A DNA stretch of 64,000 nt, from positions 89,224-153,223 of the forward strand of contig JAYEVK010000472.1 of the NCBI GenBank assembly GCA_036346275.1. Reading direction: 5' to 3'. This DNA comes from Otatea glauca. Lineage: Eukaryota; Streptophyta; Magnoliopsida; Poales; Poaceae. The position numbers and the translations under genes are program-made. Positions 1-11,611 of the stretch are shown here, in pieces (position 1 is the first letter of the stretch; each line of letters starts with the position of its first letter). The notes under the pieces are model-generated. The model was given only the letters and a program-made list of their open reading frames with translations. It made no database searches and had not been told where the DNA came from.

Positions 1-1178
1 CAACAAGCTTTAAAGTACATTGTTATGGACGATACGTTATATTATCGGACGATGAAAGGATTGCTATTAAGATGTCTTGGGGCCGAAGAAGCGCGAGTGG
101 CAATGGGTGAAGTACATGAAGGCATTTGCGGTTCTCATCAATCGGCCCATAAGGTGAAATGGATGCTTAGACGGACAGGTTACTTTTGGCCACAATGCTA
201 GAAGATTGTTTTAAATACTACAAAGGTTGTCAAACTTGCCAGAAATTTGGCAATGTACAATTAGCACCAGCGTCAGCTTTACACCCAATTATCAAGCCAT
301 GGCCGTTTAGAGGTTGGGGAATAGATATAATCGGCCAAATATTTCCTGCATCGAGTAAAGGCCACAAGTTTATTTTGGCCGCAACTGATTATTTCTCAAA
401 GTGGGTTGAAGTTATACCACTTAAGAAAGTAACCAGTGTTGAAGCCATCGGCTTTGTTAATGAACATATTGTTCATCGGTTTGGAATACCGCAAACGATT
501 ACAACCGATCAAGGCACGGTTTTCATGTCCAATGAGTTTCAGACTTACGCAACAAGTCTGGGGATTAAACTATTGAATTCATCCCCATACTACGCTCAGG
601 CTAACGGACAAGCCAAGTCGTCCAACCAAACACTGATTAAACTGATCAAAAGAAAGATCGATGAGAAGCCGAGGAATTGGCACTCAACTCTATCGGAATC
701 ACTTTGGGCATATCGGCTAGCTTATCACGAAGTGACGAAGCTTTCACCTTATCAGCTGGTGTATGGTCAAGAAGCCGTATTACCCGTTGAAATCAATATT
801 GAATCTATACGAGTGGCCAGACAAAACGGTTTGTCGGCTCAGGATTATGACAATTTGGATGAGTTGGCAGAATTACGATTGTCTACGCTTGATCGGCTTA
901 AGAAGAATAAAATCAGGGTAGCGAAAGCGTACAATAAAAAGATCATGCCTAAATCTTTCGATCAAGCCAATTTAGTATGGAAAACGATATTACTTGTTGG
1001 TTCGAAAGATAACCGATTCGGAAAATGGTCACCTACGTGGGAAGGACCATACAAAGTTAATCGGCTAGTCGGTGGAAATTTGTACGTACCAGAAACGTTG
1101 GAAGGATATGTATTGCCTAAAGCTATTAACGGGAAGTATTTGAAGAAGTACTATCCTAGCGTTTGGATTGGAGCCTAG
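1..1178 (+). pseudogene. pol: Integrase end of pol, element A (frameshifted, catalytic residue lost)
   Basis: Integrase inserts the element cDNA into host DNA. The reading frame entering at base 1 carries the zinc-binding histidines (HEGICGSH) and breaks near base 190, where A has one base fewer than B. A second frame (186-1178) gives the CQTCQ cysteines, the core with GIDIIG and TTDQG, and the C-terminal WEGPYKV region typical of gypsy integrases, ending PSVWIGA. The third catalytic residue, Glu in B (QAESSN), is Lys here (QAKSSN, codon AAG near 634-636). The enzyme would therefore be inactive even without the frameshift. The stop lies 188 bp from the stop of the convergent PMD gene. Identity is secure because about 390 residues align with B. 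Confidence 0.93.
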
Positions 1179-1366
1179 CCGACTAAAGATTTCGTTCAAA
1201 AAGCCAAGTTAACACGATGCTGTTATTTGGCTAAAAGGGATTGCAGACTAAAATTACAGGAAAGTAAAATTAAATCGGTTAAACAGCCGATTACAAGCAT
1301 AGCAAAATTACAAAGTGTTCAAACAAGTGTTTCGAAAAACGCCAATGAGTTTTATATCTAAGGAAG

Positions 1367-4300
1367 TTAATATCGGATGCCTGAACCAGGAAGAGTCGCA
1401 CCTAGAGCCGACAGAGCACCCGCTGCCTTCGCAATCACGCACTGGACTTCGTCAAGAATGCGCTCATCGTCTTTGGCGTTTTCGGGTACTAGCTTCACCT
1501 TGGCCGACTGCTTGGTCACTTCTGCGATGGCTTTGGCAATGCCGAGTTTCTGTTCTTTTATGGTCGACATGTTTTTCTCAATGGAATTTTGGCCATCTTG
1601 GATTAATTTTTCTGTCTTGGCTAGTTCCTCCAAGAGAAATTTCTTTGTCGACTCAAGCTTGGAAAGGATTTCCTTGGATGTCTTTAGCTGCAGCGCATCG
1701 GCATTAAATTTGCGTTTTTTCGCCTTGGCGTCAGCAACGAGCTCATCCAGAAATTTCTTATCGGCTTCTTGAGCTTCGCGCTGCACTATGCGTGTTTGGG
1801 CCTCCTCAACCTTAGACCTCCTTTCATCCTAGTGGCACACATTCTGGAGTGCCGCCATCGCTTCCGGGGGTAGGTCGGCTTCAACGGCTGCCATGGCATC
1901 GCGGATCGGCTGATTATTGGCCAGGATCTCCGATTGTGGCCTTGTGACTAGATCAAATAGCTTGTTCAGTTTCTCCTTCATGCCAGGGGCGGAGGTCACA
2001 ACAGCCGATGCTTCCTTCGAGACCTCCAGAATCCTTCTGATCTCTGCGTCGTAATCATCTGTGGCCATGATCTCGGGGTCGTCAAGATCGGCCAAGGAGA
2101 ATCCTAGCAGGTTTGTTGGATCTGATAGATCAGCGGTTGGAGCGGGTAGGGTCGGCCGCGGCTTAGGAATTGGCACAGTAGAAATATTCGACAGATCGGC
2201 TAAGATCTTTGCGGCTTGAGTTGATTGTGTCGGCTATAAAAATAATAATAAAGAGTAAGCCAATGCATCGGAAAACTTAGGTACTTATGAAAGATCAACT
2301 CTTACCTCTCAAGTGACCGACGTGTGTGGCGAACTCTCACCGCTCTGTTCTTGGGGCTTAGAAGTCTTCTTGGCGGCAGCCTTTGTGTATTTTCGCTTCT
2401 TTTCTGAGGAGTTTATCGGATAAATCAATCATAGATGAAAAATGATAGAAGAATTAAATGAAAGCCGATAAAATACTGTAACATCCCAAAATTTGGCTTA
2501 ATTAAGTTTTTATTTCTTATTTGTGCATTTATGATTTTCTGGAATTTATTTGGATTTTTCTGGATTTATTGGAATTAATTTTAAATCAAGTTTATTGCCT
2601 CTTATTCAAATCTATTTAAATTTATACAAAGTTAAAATAAAGTTTTGCCAAAAATATTTTATTTGAGTCCAGGATGTCTCAAAGTATTTTTGAGATTTTT
2701 CTTGGATTTTTCCTAATAATTTAATTGCCTAAAACCAATTAAATGAATTTCGGAATTATTTAAAATAATAAAGTTGTAAAATCCTTTACAACGATCTTGG
2801 GCCAAGCCTGGCATCTTGCGCTTAGAACCATTTCGTGTGAGCCCAGGTAGCCAGCGTCGCCGGCCGTTGGCCCACGTTCTAGAGGAGCAAGCGTGGACCG
2901 TAGGATCGTGATCGGAGGGTAGAGGCGTGTCGAAACCTAATGAATCTGGCGTCTATTTAGTATACGCCTCGGATTCCTCGCGTTGAGCGCACGGTGTCTG
3001 TCCGTTGCGACACGTGGATGGCGGATTGCCGTCTTCGTCGTGTCCGACAGGACTCCTCCGCGCGCCGTTTCCATGTTCGCAAGGACTCGCCTTGAGCACG
3101 CCTTCCGATGCTCTATAAAAGCCGTGATCGTCGCTCGGTTCCTCGTCAACGACCGCACACTTTTGTCGGAGCCGTTTGGCGAAGCGTCGAGTGAGAGCGA
3201 AGAGCTCGCCGGAGTTGAAAGCGCAGGGCGCCTCGGTTTCGCTTCGGTTTCGTCGCTGCCGTTGGGTCTCCGCCGCGGCCGGGCTATCTTCGCGTTCGCC
3301 GGACCACGCCCGCGCAGAACCAGCAGCGCCTCGTCGCCGAGTCGCGCCAAACGCCGCCGCCTGTGGTCTTCATCTTGGTCGGTGAGAGTTCGCGTCGCAT
3401 CTCCATCGCTAGATCCGAAGCTCTAGGCCGTTAGATCGAAATCCAGCGCTTGACATGATGCCGCGTCGTGAGTGATCGGTGGCCGTTCGATCAGATCTGA
3501 GCGCATCGGATGGCGCCGTCGCCGCAACCAATCACGGGCAGCCGCGTGTCGGGCGCAAGCACCGAAGCGTCGTGGACCGGGTTCACCGTGGTCCAGAGCC
3601 ACGCGGTGGAACCAGTCTATGCGCCGGGACACGTGGCAGGCTCCGATTGGTCGGGTTGGGCATGACATCAGCGTTACCTCATGCTGACGTCATAAATCGC
3701 TTTTTCAGAATAAAAATAAATCTGTTAATCCTGAATTTCTAATTTTTGTATTTTCAGTATCTATTTCAAACTTCAAAAGGCTATATCTTTTGCATCGTAA
3801 CTCGGATTTGAGTGATTCCAGTTTCTAAAAATTTGTAAAATTGAGATATATTTAATGGTGAATTTTATTTAATTTTTGGAGTTCATTTGCTCTCTGTTTT
3901 GGTATTTATTTGCTTTTCTTCTTCGGTACGCGTAGACGTTGAATTGTGCGACACTTCGGAGGAAGATCCAGCAACTCAAGAGCAAGTTCCAGAACCAGAT
4001 CAGGACCTATTCCAAGGCAAGTTGTGCTTTGATCATGTTGAACCCATGTTTATAAAATCGCTATAATTGTTTTACCCTATTGCATATATTTCAAATATAC
4101 AATTGTTTCAAATTAGATTGGGCTTAGCTAATGTACCAGATTGATCTACACCCTACCTTGTCATTGTATGCCATGATCCATTGTCACCCTAGATTGGTTA
4201 AATATAGTTGGTTAATAATTATAATCAACATTGGAGGATTAGTTCGTATTAGTTGCTTAGCCTTGCCACGTCATCACATGTGTCAGAATCATTGATAATT

Positions 4301-7300
4301 AATCTTGATTAATGGAATATGGAACAATGTTATGAACTTGTGTGTCATGTGGGATCACACGATGAGATTGAGTTGTTGTGGCGAGTCATGTCACGCAACG
4401 ATGTTGAATTGTTGATGGCACGTGGTGCTTGGTAATCAACGGGGTGATAATAACTTAGATTGGGGCAAGTGACAAGTGGCGAGTATGCCAAGGTGGGCCC
4501 AATGGGCAGAGGGTATGTGGATGTCTTGCCTTGATCACACTAAGGACTTAACCTTGCAAGCCTTTGACCTGAGTCAATCATGCAACCACTTGTCTGGTAT
4601 GGGCCATCCTAGCTGATTAATTTGCAATGTCTTAACTTTGGTACTATCTTGGTCGGTGTGAGTTCCCGAGTTATGGAGTAATTCACATGGCGCAAGAGGG
4701 GGGCCCTGGTTGTGGTTTTCAGACCCACCAGTGTTGAAACCTTAGCGGGTAGTACTGGGTTAAGCCAGAGCATTGTAAAGGCTTTGTCATGATTTCTCTG
4801 CCGGCACACCAAAGGAAGTGTGCTAATGGCCAGGCGCAAAGAGAATATCATGCCGTGTGGGTAAAGTGCATAACCTCTGCAGAGTGTGAAACTATTCGGA
4901 TAGCCGTGCTCGCGGTATTGAGCAATGCTCGGGAATTACAGTTAAGGGTTAGCTTAATTAAATGGAAAACTTGGTTGGGATGGCGGGATTGCCATATGGA
5001 AGGTTGGAACTTGATTTAGGATTGGAAACTTGGTTTACTTGAGAAATGCTGAATCTATCTATTATTGTTATTTGTTTTACAGTCTTTACAATCTATTTAT
5101 TGTATTTGTTCATAAATGCTGCTTTGTTGCAAAATAGCCATGATAGCCTATCCTTTGGAATAAGCCTTGCATATAGCTATGTTAGAATTGCATTCTGTGC
5201 ACAACTTATTGAGTGCTTTAAGTACTCACCCTTGCCAACAATAACATCACCGGTTGAAGAGTCTACATCAATCTTTGGAGGAAAGATTCCAGGAGGAGAC
5301 GAATGTTTAGGGCGCAAGCCTTGTCAGTTGCCTGTGGTATACTGAGGGGTTATCTACGTTTTCATTCCGCTGCAGTTTAATATATTGTTCAGCCTTGCGA
5401 GGCATAGTCATGTAAGTGGACCATAAGGTCATTCAACTAGTAGTATGTATCATATGATGTCTTTCATAATATTTTCGCTATGTATGATTGTGATATTTAC
5501 TTATGTTGAGTCTGTGTGCACTAGCGTGATCCTGGACTAGTGCAGTATACACAGAGGGTCCGGATTTGCATATTCGGGTCCCGACAAATACTTACTAGGT
5601 TGTTTTTGTTTTTCCAAGTCTGATAAAGAGGGGCTCTGAATTCCCAAAGATCCGGAGGCGTAGCCTGTAATGGCAGCCGATTGTTGCTGTTTTTTTGGGT
5701 TGAATGTCACTCGATGGGTTCGCAGCCACTCTCTTTCCCGCCTTGTCCTGCACAGAAGCAAAGTTAGATGCAAAAGAAACTTCATGGAATGCGAAATGGG
5801 AAATTCGGACTCTAAAAGCCGATACCTCGCTAGAGACATCTACATTCGTGTTAGTATGTCCAGTTGAAGTGGTTTCGCTGCTAGAATCGGCATTAGATGC
5901 TAGCGTCGGCTCCAGAAGGTTTGGGAAGAATTCATTAACAATGTTAGATGGAGACTTTGACCGATACAAAGCTTCTGCAATAACTGACCACCACGAAGTA
6001 TAGCCTCCTGCTCGTCTGGTGTTCAGGAAAAAGTGCGGTAAAGATTGGATTTGCAGGTCATCGGACACTTCAAGAACAATCTCGGCCGACACAGCATTAC
6101 GGACTCTGGCCCTTGGCTCAAGCCGATCAAGAAGCTAAAGACATGGAATCAATTAACCAAATCCCAGTTGTCTTGCATAAATGGACGGATGGTAGAATTC
6201 ATATGACGGCTGGTATGTCCGATTCCTTATGTAGGGACCAGCATGAAGAATACAAGGAGAAATAAAAATTCTGTACAAACTGAGGGTCTCCGAAGACATC
6301 GCAGAGCTATTGGCTTCAAGATTAAGGAATGAAGGCCATGGAAAATCGGCCACTTGACTATAGCTAAAAAAATCTCACTGCCTCAAATCCGCGTCACTCA
6401 AATTAAGGAAAAAGGACATATACTTCTTTGAATCAGCTGCTGTAATTTTTGTCTTGCCACCGGAACACATGATGAAACGTTCGCCAAAAGATCGGCTTGC
6501 TTGATATTGAGGAATGGCGTTCTCAGGATTGTCTTCTCTTGGGAAAGCTGTATCTTCGGTAGGTTCTAAGTCAAAAGGTCGGCTAAAGAAGCAACATAGC
6601 CAGACCTGAATAAACCACAGGGGACCTCCTATGTTACCCATGGTGAAGTCGGCAAAACCCGTGTAAAGCCGACTCCTAATAACATGCATCATCGGTATCT
6701 TGCTCAGGAATGTTTTTCCAAGTGCAAGACGACGGCCCTCTACTAATCCTTCTGCAATTGTCTGATATACTTGGGTTGGTCCTAATGAAGCACCGCAGAA
6801 CAAAAACCGATCAAGCCACAGGTTAAGGAAAGCAATATGTTCTTCGTCCGATACCAATTCATTTACTTTATTGTTATTTGCAATATAATTAGACCAGCCT
6901 TCGCCTTTTGATCGGATAAGCTTATGTTTGGGTTTGGCACTAAAGGTCGACACTTGTTCCCCGTCCGGTCTTAGGCAGCAGAGTTGAGCAACATCCAGCA
7001 AGGTTGGGCCGATCATACCGGTGCAAAACATAAAAGCATTAAACGAATCTGACCAGAAATAACAGGCCGTGGCCACTAAGGGCTCATTGGCCTCTGGATC
7101 AGCTAAACTCAAGGGAATGCATTCTGCGATGTCCATTCTCTCCCAAGACTCTCTTTTCTGGGCTGCTACTCGATTGTACCAACTCTTCCAACCTTTAAGT
7201 GCAGTCGGCCAAGCCCTAAAACTCTTACTCCAACCCTCAATATTATATCCTCTAGCCGATAAGGGGAGACGAGTTACTTCTTGATCAATAACTGTAGCTG

Positions 7301-7379
7301 CGTCTAAGTTTCCTAATGGGCCGAGAAAAAATTGATCAACACTGTTGGGGATTGGGATGAGTACCTAAGAGGGATCCAT
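1367..7379 (-). pseudogene. Antisense plant mobile domain (PMD) gene, element A copy
   Basis: This is a spliced gene on the strand opposite to pol. ATG is at 7379-7377 and the final stop at 1369-1367. The N-terminal part (to about 6150) matches the aminotransferase-like plant mobile domain, with GYNIEGWSKSF, CYFWSDSFNAF and GPTQVYQTIAE. That domain is also found in host MAIN/MAIL proteins; its biochemical role is not settled. The C-terminal part (about 2180-1367) is a charged, probable coiled coil. Aligning with B gives introns, including one with donor at 5595 and acceptor at about 2404 that now holds a solo LTR. Breaks include TAG at codon 5 (CAG in B), TGA near 6375, TGA in the third exon near 2315 and TAG near 1829. 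A TATA box lies about 140 bp upstream of the ATG. Confidence 0.8.
2477..5586 (+). mobile_element. Solo LTR, about 3.1 kb, gypsy-type, TSD AATAC
   Basis: Starts TGTAACATCCC and ends GGGTCCCGACA. It is flanked by perfect AATAC copies at 2472-2476 and 5587-5591, with no internal coding region and no second LTR. This is the footprint of LTR-LTR recombination that removed an element body. Its great length and start sequence fit large gypsy LTRs of the Tekay/Del type in grasses, but no protein domain supports the lineage. Contents are AT-rich at 2477-2800, GC-rich at 2800-3660, and otherwise non-coding; both-strand ORFs here are chance. It sits in intron 2 of the antisense PMD gene, just past the GTAAGTATT donor, and the TSD is part of that donor. 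Confidence 0.92.
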
Positions 7380-7517
7380 TCAGCCGATCTTGATGTGAAA
7401 GCCGACTGAAGTCAAAAGAGTTGGCATGCCAGTGAGAGAACAAGATGCGGAAGGAAGAAGCCGATTGTGAATGGCGTGAGAGCTCGAGCGCGTGAGGAAT
7501 GACCGAGTGGGGACTAC

Positions 7518-7525
7518 ATTTTATA
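7518..7525 (-). promoter_or_regulatory. TATA box for the antisense PMD gene of element A
   Basis: TATAAAAT on the - strand, 139 bp upstream of the PMD start codon and outside the LTR. The corresponding site in B (about 11812-11820) has decayed to TACAAATA. The position fits a separate antisense promoter inside the element; transcription itself is inferred. Confidence 0.5.
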
Positions 7526-7725
7526 GCAAGGTAAAAAATTTGAAGCGGCGGGAAGTGAATCTCAAAAGGCGCGAGTAATTAAAACACACTACCTACATGT
7601 CAGAGAATTACGACGCGAATAAAGTAGCAGTTATTGAGCGAAGTTCAACAGTTAGCCGATTGGAAAAGTCGATAAATTACGATTTTTGACAAATGACAAG
7701 TCATCTCTCAAAAATGGGGGGCATA

Positions 7726-8404
7726 TGTTTGCACCAAAATTTGGCAAGTCTAGTCAAAATCGGCAATAAAGTCAAAGATGCAGGAATTAACGGACAGGTT
7801 GGAAAGGTTTGGAGATATTTTGGTAACGGCAAGATCTTTAAGGAAATAACTGTCCGAGATAAAGCCGATACGGATCTAAACTTGAAACGTGTTGTAGTTG
7901 GACACGATCAGCCGAAGGGTATAAAAGAAGGACCAGAGCAAGCTGTGAAAAAAAGAAAAAAACAACACAATACAATCAACCAGCTTTTACTTTTTCTACT
8001 TTTTCCTCTCTTTTTCATCTCGACTAGGAGTAGCCGCTGTAATTTAGATCTCTCTTTGTAATCGATTTTGATCAATAAAGTTGCGCATCGCCAATTGTTG
8101 ATCTTCGTCAATTACACCCCCAGGTTTGATTTGTTCTGATTTTATTGTGCATCGCCTTCTTCAGAATCGATCTACCTTTATCCTCTGATTAGCCTTAATC
8201 GGCTAATTAGACTTGCCTTGTTACATTGATCTTGATCGTCTTCAAGCTGATTAAATCTAGGCCGATTGATCTCCACGATCGGCTTTGTGTGATTTTATAT
8301 TTTTACCTTGTCGGTTCTGAGTCAAATTGGTGATGCGCGCACGAACCAGTGTTCATCCGGTGTCTTCTTTGTCGGAACTCTACATCAAGTTTTTGACGCC
8401 AACA
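7726..8404 (+). repeat. 3' LTR of element A
   Basis: 679 bp, TGTTTGCACC to GACGCCAACA, aligning with both LTRs of B in reverse orientation. The preceding purine/G-rich tract (about 7709-7725, containing ATGGGGGG) is the likely polypurine tract. A TATA box, TATAAAAG, lies at 7920-7927. The LTR ends exactly at the remnant primer-binding site of element C. Confidence 0.9.
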
Positions 8405-8415
8405 CTCTGATACCA
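8405..8415 (-). other. Primer-binding site remnant of element C (initiator tRNA-Met type)
   Basis: The - strand reads TGGTATCAGAG, the start of the common plant retroelement primer site TGGTATCAGAGC, one base from the LTR end at 8417. The next base is replaced by the end of element A, so A cut this site. CTCTG inside it is A's predicted target duplication. Confidence 0.8.
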
Positions 8416-8416
8416 C

Positions 8417-9792
8417 TGAAGGGATACAGGTAGGCTACGCTAGCACATAATTAAAATTTCTACCTCGTAAACCAGAAAGCCACGCAAGTAAATGATCATA
8501 GATCGTTACCATTACACATGCAGCGCAGCGGAAGGAAGTTCATGCAGCCCGAATCAACGAAGTGTGCGTCCTGTTGCAGTAGTCGATCTTCCTCGTGCGG
8601 TGACCGATCCTCCTCGCGTGGTGGTCGATTGTCCCGATCAGTATCGTAGTAGCAGCAACACCTCTCTACTGGTGTCCACATGTTCGGGAAAAGAACGCCG
8701 TGCGTTGGTGTGCCAGCACCAGCGCGCACGGGAAGGCTTAAGTAGAGACGGCTAAGGTTTCGGTGGCTACGCCCTCTCACATATCAATTGCAACCACGAA
8801 CTCCCTTTATATAGCCGTCCCCTCCCCTGCGGTGGAACCCTACATTAGAGCCCAACTGAAGGACAAAGTCCACTTGGCCCATTAGTGATGGATTCAATCC
8901 ATACCACTATATTCCAACCCTTAAGTGTGTGACCTTGTAGATTCATGTATATTTGGACACGGCTCGGAAACACCTTTCCTATCGATAATCGACAGCGGAA
9001 CCTAGAAGTACATATTGATTCCCAAATATCCATAAAGCATCGGACGAACCTACTATAATGTGATAATGCCATGTTCCCTTTGCTTTACGATATCAGATCA
9101 AGCTCAAGGCGAGAGTCGTGTCATCCTATGACAGCTCGATCTCTTCACTCATACCGTAGTGGAATAATTTATCTGGATTGACTCTCAATCACATCCTGCA
9201 TGGCCATGCACTTACTTAATCCATCTACCTCGAGGGACCCAGAGATATCTCTCCGTTATATAGGAGGAGCAAATTCAATCTTGATCATTCATGTACCTCA
9301 GCATGTTTCATAGTAAACCCGAAAGCTTAAGAGTAGCGTTTGGTAGCTCCTAAGTAAACCATTACACATCTAGGAAACCAATGACAATCTCAGGTTTAAA
9401 GAACATACATACACTATGCATGAGACCAACTCATGATACATAAGAATATGTATAACAATTCTCGCAGTGTCTCATATGGGTCTATCCAACACATGTTATC
9501 TAACATGTGTCCACATTATTGATTAGATATCTCCATATCTCTATGACCCGTGAAACATGGTTATCAATCAATACATGTGCTGATTTATGAAACATAATCG
9601 TCTTATATTATGATAACCGATCATGTATAACTTGAATAATATCAATATACGGAAAAAGTTGCACGAACAAGTCACTTACTTGTTGATTAATCCAATCGAT
9701 ATTTATTGAAAGGACAAACAATTATATTATTGCATAAACATAAGGCGTGATATAATTATATCTATGATCGTCTCAAGAGCCTATCACCAACA
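8417..9792 (-). repeat. 5' LTR of element C
   Basis: 1,376 bp. On the - strand it runs from TGTTGGTGATAGG to TATCCCTTCA and is followed by the tRNA-Met primer site, so it is a 5' LTR and the body of C continues left, beyond element A. TATATAAAG on the - strand (8813-8805) is a likely promoter. Outer flank is TATTT (9793-9797); the matching duplication is off-window. No coding region of C is visible, so copia or gypsy is undecided; the LTR looks copia-like to me. Confidence 0.8.
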
Positions 9793-10779
9793 TATTTATG
9801 GGTGCTTACTGCATACGCTATCCGGGAGTAAGTAAGCGACTCTCTTGTTATTGAGGCCCTCTTGTGCCATGTTGGTTTCCTTTTTGCTGACGACGAGGCT
9901 ACACGAAGGCTATTCTGGGAACAGATCGTCAAGAATTGTGTCTCATGGAGAAGGGGAATCGGTCCACAGTGGTGAGGCAAATGTACGGCCCATTGTTGTG
10001 CTAAGTGCTAACCATGCTTGCACACAGTCAGGTTCGAATCAGTGGCTCGGTTTTAGCCCAGCTTTTCTTGTTAATAGCCTCAGTGCTATGTGTAATTTGC
10101 ATTCTTTGAATGAATGAAAGCTCTCGTCTTCCTAATTTTTTTTTGACAAGTGCAGGCTGCAGCTACTGCAGAGTTATTAGTCCAACGTCCTGTTTGGCCG
10201 TCCTCTGTTCTTTTTTACAATTTTTTTTTTGTGAGGGCGTTCTTTTTGACATCTAGCATCTGCAGCAATTTCTTTCACGAAAGCATGCACAGCTTTCGTC
10301 CGTCCTACGTGTTACCCAGATGGCCAATTTATTTTCTCTGTTAATTAATTTCCTTTGATGCGTTCCTACCAATAGAACCAATGATAATACTGGAGCAGGC
10401 TACCACGAGACAAAAGATCATCTTTATAAAGAGATTCGATTTGGAATTCTTTGTGTCCAAACCAAGTTGAATTCACTGCGAGGGAAAGTGTGAAATGTTT
10501 TCACAGCTCTTTGCTCTAGGATCCTTCCAAGCCGAGTAAGATGAAAGATATGAGATTCTTGCATCTCTATGTAAATGTCAACTTTTTCTGGCCTAAATTA
10601 CAATTGGGAGACCTGGGCCTTTTCAGCTCATAAACGCCATTGAAAACTAGAACTGACACCCTGTACTCGTGAAAATCTTCGTCCCTTTTGTGGCTCACGA
10701 ATCTGTCAATCCATGATCTCGCTATATTAATGTGAAGTTAGGATTCACGAAACAAAGATCTAGAGGCAGAGAGAGGGCA
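9793..10779. other. Non-element DNA between C and B; no supported gene
   Basis: No coherent coding frame and no LTR edges. The stretch near 9960-10150 ends in a T-rich run after a GAATGAATGAAAGC motif, reminiscent of a LINE 3' tail, but I cannot support that call without an RT domain. The rest looks like ordinary single-copy intergenic sequence. Confidence 0.4.
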
Positions 10780-10787
10780 TATAAATT
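10780..10787 (+). promoter_or_regulatory. Candidate host TATA box
   Basis: TATAAATT, followed after 70 bp of AG-rich leader-like sequence by the ATG at 10857. It lies in host-type DNA just left of the B insertion. Motif and spacing only. Confidence 0.4.
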
Positions 10788-10856
10788 GAGGCGTTGCATG
10801 TGAGATCAGTATATCTGGAGCTCAAGAAACAAGGAGCTATATCTATAGATAGACAG

Positions 10857-10946
10857 ATGGCATACTATATTACGCGTGGTGCTTTGTCGAGAATGGTAGC
10901 CATTCCAATGGAAAACCATCCGAGGGGTTGTGGCAATTGGGCATGA
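10857..10946 (+). CDS. Candidate small host ORF, 29 codons, next to the B insertion
   Basis: The frame encodes a short peptide beginning MAYYITRGALSRM and ending GCGNWA. It starts 70 bp after a TATA box, which is a normal plant promoter-to-ATG distance. I do not recognise the peptide. It may be a complete micro-ORF, the first exon of a gene whose remainder lay across the B insertion point (20 bp downstream), or chance. Removing B joins 10966 to 22608, but I see no convincing exon in the AT-rich sequence to the right. Confidence 0.3.
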   Translation: MAYYITRGALSRMVAIPMENHPRGCGNWA

Positions 10947-10966
10947 GAGGCATCAGGATGTGTCTG

Positions 10967-11611
10967 TGTTGGCGTCAAAAACTTGAAGTATGGTTTCTAA
11001 CAGCAGCACACCAGACGAATACCTGGTTCAGAGCGTGCCAATCGATTTGACCTGGAATCGACAAGGTAAAAATATGAAATTCTCTCAAAGCCGATCGTGA
11101 CGATCAATCGACTTAGATTCAATCAGCTTGAAGCCGATTAAATCAAGGTAATAAGGTAAGTCTAATTAGCCAATTAAGGCCAATCAGAAGATAAAGGCAG
11201 ATCGATTTTGAAGAAGGCGATGCGCAACAAAATCAGAACAAATCGAACCTGGGGCGTAATTTGGAGAAGATTAACAATCGGCGATGTGCAACTTTATTGA
11301 TCAAGATCGAATTACAAAGACTAAATTACAAGAGCTACTCCTAGTCGACAGGAAAAGTAATGTAAATTGGTGTGTTTGATCGTGTTGTTTTTCGTAGCTT
11401 GCTTTGCCTTTCATTTATACCCGTCGGCCGATCGTGTCCTATTACAATACGTTTCAAAACCTGATCCGTATCGGCCTTGTTTCGGATAGTTTATCTTTAG
11501 AGATCTTGCCGTTGCCAAATATCTTCAAATCTTTCCAAATCATCTGTAAGTTTCCGTATATTTGACTTTCTTGCCGATTTTGACTAGACTTGCGAAATTC
11601 TAGTGCAAACA
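10967..11611 (-). repeat. 3' LTR of element B
   Basis: 645 bp. + strand edges are TGTTGGCGTC and GTGCAAACA. It matches 21959-22602 along its length. The purine-rich tract on the - strand just inside it (11628-11612, containing ATAGGGGC) is the likely polypurine tract. The TATA region has drifted (TATAAATG, - strand, 11419-11412). Confidence 0.95.

Larger units (their letters stand above)
1..8404 (+). mobile_element. Element A: Ty3/gypsy (Tat-like) retrotransposon, 5' part outside window
   Basis: Only the 3' half is visible: the end of pol (1-1178), a convergent opposite-strand PMD gene (7379-1367), a purine-rich tract ending at 7725 and the 3' LTR (7726-8404). The same order in reverse orientation forms complete element B (10967-22602), which fixes these boundaries. 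A foreign solo LTR (2477-5586) is nested inside. The bases after the LTR, CTCTG (8405-8409), are the predicted target duplication; its partner is off-window. Extra genes placed antisense between pol and the 3' LTR are known from Tat-lineage gypsy elements such as Grande, RIRE2 and Cinful. The lineage call also rests on the dual RNase H seen in B. Confidence 0.9.

Noticed and set aside
1315..1772. Plus-strand ORFs opposite the PMD coiled coil
   Set aside because: Shadows of the - strand gene; low-complexity mirror of Lys/Glu codons.
2937..3742. Several GC-rich ORFs on both strands
   Set aside because: Lie inside the solo LTR, overlap on both strands and show no domain motif.
5046..5345. Hydrophobic 99-codon ORF resembling a membrane protein
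   Set aside because: AT-rich end of the same solo LTR; hydrophobicity follows base composition.
9960..10150. LINE 3' tail
   Set aside because: T-rich end and a GAATGAATGAAAGC motif only; no RT, no clear target duplication.
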